Below are positions 61,963 to 64,000 of a stretch of DNA of 64,000 nt, piece by piece. Each line of letters opens with the position of its first letter. Position 1 is the first letter of the stretch. The notes under the pieces were generated by a model. It made no database searches. It was not told the origin of the DNA and saw nothing but the letters and a program-made list of their open reading frames with translations. The translations under genes were made by a program, and so were the position numbers. Source of the stretch: Massilia sp. H6 (lineage in GTDB: Bacteria > Pseudomonadota > Gammaproteobacteria > Burkholderiales > Burkholderiaceae_D); NCBI RefSeq assembly GCF_024802625.1, contig NZ_CP103371.1, forward strand, positions 2,542,001-2,606,000. The letters run 5' to 3'.

Positions 61963-64000
61963 CGCCCCTCCTTCTTAGCGATACCCGCGTCTGCGGCGGT
62001 TGGCGGCGACGCAGTCATCCGGTCGCCGGCCAGCGTTTCGCACACCACGGATGTCGGCAGCCCAGCCTGCAAGCCAGGAATGCAGGCCGGCAGAATCCCC
62101 GAGCTGTAATACGCTGAACTTCCCTTTAAGAGAGCCTCGCGGTCCGGCTTTTCGACCTTCCAGTACGCGCCGAACTTGGCAATGAACACTTCCCAACGCA
62201 GGATGGACGGCCGTTTGGTCGCCGTCTTATTCGACTGCAAGCGCCAGTCCGCCACCGCGCACAAATACGCATAGAACTTCGGATCGCTCGACGCCAGCCC
62301 GCCGCCGATTGCCAGGTCGTAAGCGGTCACGTTGCGATGGTTTGCCGCGCTGCCGAAAATGGAGCCGTGAAAGGATTTTGGACTGACCTCGTGCTGCCAG
62401 CGCTTGCGCGCCTCGTTCGGGCTTTCCTGAATCTGCGCCATGACCTTGCCGTTGGACAGCCGCGTGGCTGCCAATACCTTCCGGCGCCCTTCGGGCCCAT
62501 GCCCATCGAGCTTGCGCTCCCGGTTGTAGCGCTCCTCGATGCGCTTGCAATCGGCTTGCGACAAGACCTCGAAATCATCCGAACGTCGCGTCGTTCCGGA
62601 CGGGTCGGGGCATTCTTCATGCATGATGTTCAGGCCCTTGCCGCTTGTAATTGCAATCGCCGCATCGATCGGGTCGACTGCTTCGCACGGCCCCTGGTCC
62701 CTGGTAGGCGTCCTGGACTGCTTCGAGGTCTTTGGGATGTTCCTTGGGTCAACCTGGCCGCGTCCGCGCAGATCCGCCGCGACCGGCACCCGCAAGGCTT
62801 CGCCGTTAATGCTGCGAATTCCCTCGCGTCTGGCAGGATCGGATTGCGCCGCATGTGACGTAGCGGGCTTTGGCGGCCAGGCCACTTCGGGGTGATTTGC
62901 GCGCAGGGTGCGGTTTGCGCCTGCCACATGGGCGTGATCGTCTTCATCCTCGATGCGCAGCGCGAAATCGTGCGGCGCTTGACCCACCAGGACCGGCCCT
63001 ACCGTCTTTGTCGCCGGATCGTGGCGCTGCTTTCCGGTAAATACCCGCTGATAGAACTGACGGCCCAACTCTTCCAGCGGCCGACGGTCCTGCTGCTCGG
63101 TCTTGAACTGCCTCGACGCTCCGCCCCAGACACTGCGCCTGGTCCCCGGATCGTTCTTCGACAGTGCTGTCCCGCGCATGAAGTCGGGCACGCCCTGCCA
63201 GCCGATGCCTTTCATATTGTCGAGCGCTACCGTCATGTCTTCCGGGCAGAAATACAGGTAGACCTTGCCTCGATTGTCGCGGTCGCTACCGGCACGCCAT
63301 CGTGCGCCGACCATCCCGTGGTGTTTCCCTTGGTCGGTCAGCGCGGTGAACGCCGGCGCCGTGTGTTTTTTGGCAGCCACTCCCTTGACAATATTGGCCA
63401 GCGTGCGCAAGCGTGCGTCGAAGCTCTGGCGCGACTTGAGCACATCGTACTGCCCTTGCATGGCGGCGTCCGTTCCACTCTTGAACATTTCCGACACCCC
63501 CACCAGGTAACCGGCCTCTTCTTCCAGGCTGTATGGTGGATGGGTCAGGATCAGCGTATCGGCCGGCCGCTGTGCATCGTCGAGCAGGAAAGCCTGGGCC
63601 AGCAGGCTGACCAGGCAGCCCTGGCTATGCGCGACGACGTTCACGACGTCGTTGGCATCATAATCGCGGATCATGGCAATCAGGGCCGCCAGCCGCCTGG
63701 CCGCGAGCACCATGTACATGCGCCCGGGTGCGCTGTACACCGGGCGCACCGGGTCGCCGCCCACGTCCACCGGCGAGCATATTCCCCGGTTCCACATATC
63801 GGGCAGGGTGCTGGTGGCATTCGCAAATGGACCGCCGCCTTTCGCCAGGTCCAGGTCCAGGCGGTTGCCGTAGCGGTCCGTGCGCTGGCCATTTCTTGTT
63901 CCTGCATCCTTGAACGTCTCCCGATACCCCCAGTAGAAAGGAATGACGGGGCTATGCGTCGCAAGCTGGGTCGTGCGCTTGAAGAACACCGCGTCCGGAT
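61959..64000 (-). CDS. Tle3-type T6SS phospholipase effector, partial (N-terminus off the right edge)
   Basis: The frame is open from the right edge to the stop at 61959, so at least 680 residues are seen. It has the opening of the alpha/beta hydrolase core (KRTTQLATHSPVIPFYWGYRETF), the nucleophile elbow VVAHSQGCLVSLL (a GxSxG variant with Ala first, Ser about 125 residues in) and a long C-terminal region of the DUF3274/Tle3 type. These effectors degrade phospholipids in the target periplasm. A GTG at 63989 is internal, not the true start: the frame continues upstream. The downstream Tla3-type gene is translationally coupled. An immunity gene and VgrG are not in view and may lie beyond the edge. 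Confidence 0.82.
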   Translation of the reverse strand, partial: PDAVFFKRTTQLATHSPVIPFYWGYRETFKDAGTRNGQRTDRYGNRLDLDLAKGGGPFANATSTLPDMWNRGICSPVDVGGDPVRPVYSAPGRMYMVLAARRLAALIAMIRDYDANDVVNVVAHSQGCLVSLLAQAFLLDDAQRPADTLILTHPPYSLEEEAGYLVGVSEMFKSGTDAAMQGQYDVLKSRQSFDARLRTLANIVKGVAAKKHTAPAFTALTDQGKHHGMVGARWRAGSDRDNRGKVYLYFCPEDMTVALDNMKGIGWQGVPDFMRGTALSKNDPGTRRSVWGGASRQFKTEQQDRRPLEELGRQFYQRVFTGKQRHDPATKTVGPVLVGQAPHDFALRIEDEDDHAHVAGANRTLRANHPEVAWPPKPATSHAAQSDPARREGIRSINGEALRVPVAADLRGRGQVDPRNIPKTSKQSRTPTRDQGPCEAVDPIDAAIAITSGKGLNIMHEECPDPSGTTRRSDDFEVLSQADCKRIEERYNRERKLDGHGPEGRRKVLAATRLSNGKVMAQIQESPNEARKRWQHEVSPKSFHGSIFGSAANHRNVTAYDLAIGGGLASSDPKFYAYLCAVADWRLQSNKTATKRPSILRWEVFIAKFGAYWKVEKPDREALLKGSSAYYSSGILPACIPGLQAGLPTSVVCETLAGDRMTASPPTAADAGIAKKEGR

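Overview
The window is a 64 kb piece of a GC-rich chromosome, most likely from a betaproteobacterium of the Oxalobacteraceae (Massilia/Telluria/Duganella-like). I infer this from overall composition, dense gene packing, the bo3 quinol oxidase genes linked to a RegB/RegA pair, the branched-chain keto acid dehydrogenase operon and a carbohydrate TonB receptor of the Xanthomonas/Caulobacter type. The genus is inference only. I see no rRNA, tRNA, CRISPR array, insertion sequence or integrase.

Layout. 0-4.3 kb: edge-truncated cation/proton antiporter, an exported protein of unknown function, an XRE-2TM membrane regulator, a small basic protein, a MOSC protein with an alkyltransferase-like tail, and a DUF6404 protein. 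4.4-11.6 kb (minus strand): cyoABCD, SURF1, regB, regA and a small cytochrome c, i.e. an aerobic respiratory unit with its likely redox regulator. 11.7-17.4 kb: MFS transporter, ZIP metal transporter with manganese catalase, hemerythrin-like protein, and a LrgB/CidA pair. 17.4-33.9 kb: amino acid catabolism (hppD, LysR regulator, hmgA, an aromatic amino acid permease, bkdA1-bkdA2-bkdB-lpd, TetR regulator), interspersed with a CNNM/CorC protein, a TlpA-like thioredoxin and a GGDEF-EAL protein.

34-57.8 kb: a four-PAS GGDEF-EAL protein, then a carbohydrate-uptake locus on the minus strand (sugar-binding protein, two permeases, ATPase, TonB receptor, GH43 enzyme). A second exported GH43 enzyme lies about 6 kb away, back to back with a 7TMR-DISM hybrid kinase and a REC-GGDEF regulator. 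A 16-base motif is shared by the promoter regions of the binding-protein gene and the second GH43 gene, which suggests one regulon. Between them are a serine hydrolase, YciH/SUI1, DUF4126 and an EamA transporter carrying a triplet-repeat polyalanine tract.

57.8-64 kb: a type VI secretion accessory island with a Tle3-type lipase effector (cut by the right edge), two tandem Tla3-type (DUF2875) adaptor genes, one intact PAAR gene and one broken PAAR gene. The sequence shows how it arose. A roughly 2.05 kb tandem duplication ran from the 3' end of tle3 through tla3 into PAAR. It left a remnant of the tle3 C-terminus fused at the junction to a truncated PAAR gene. This is the most interesting part of the window.
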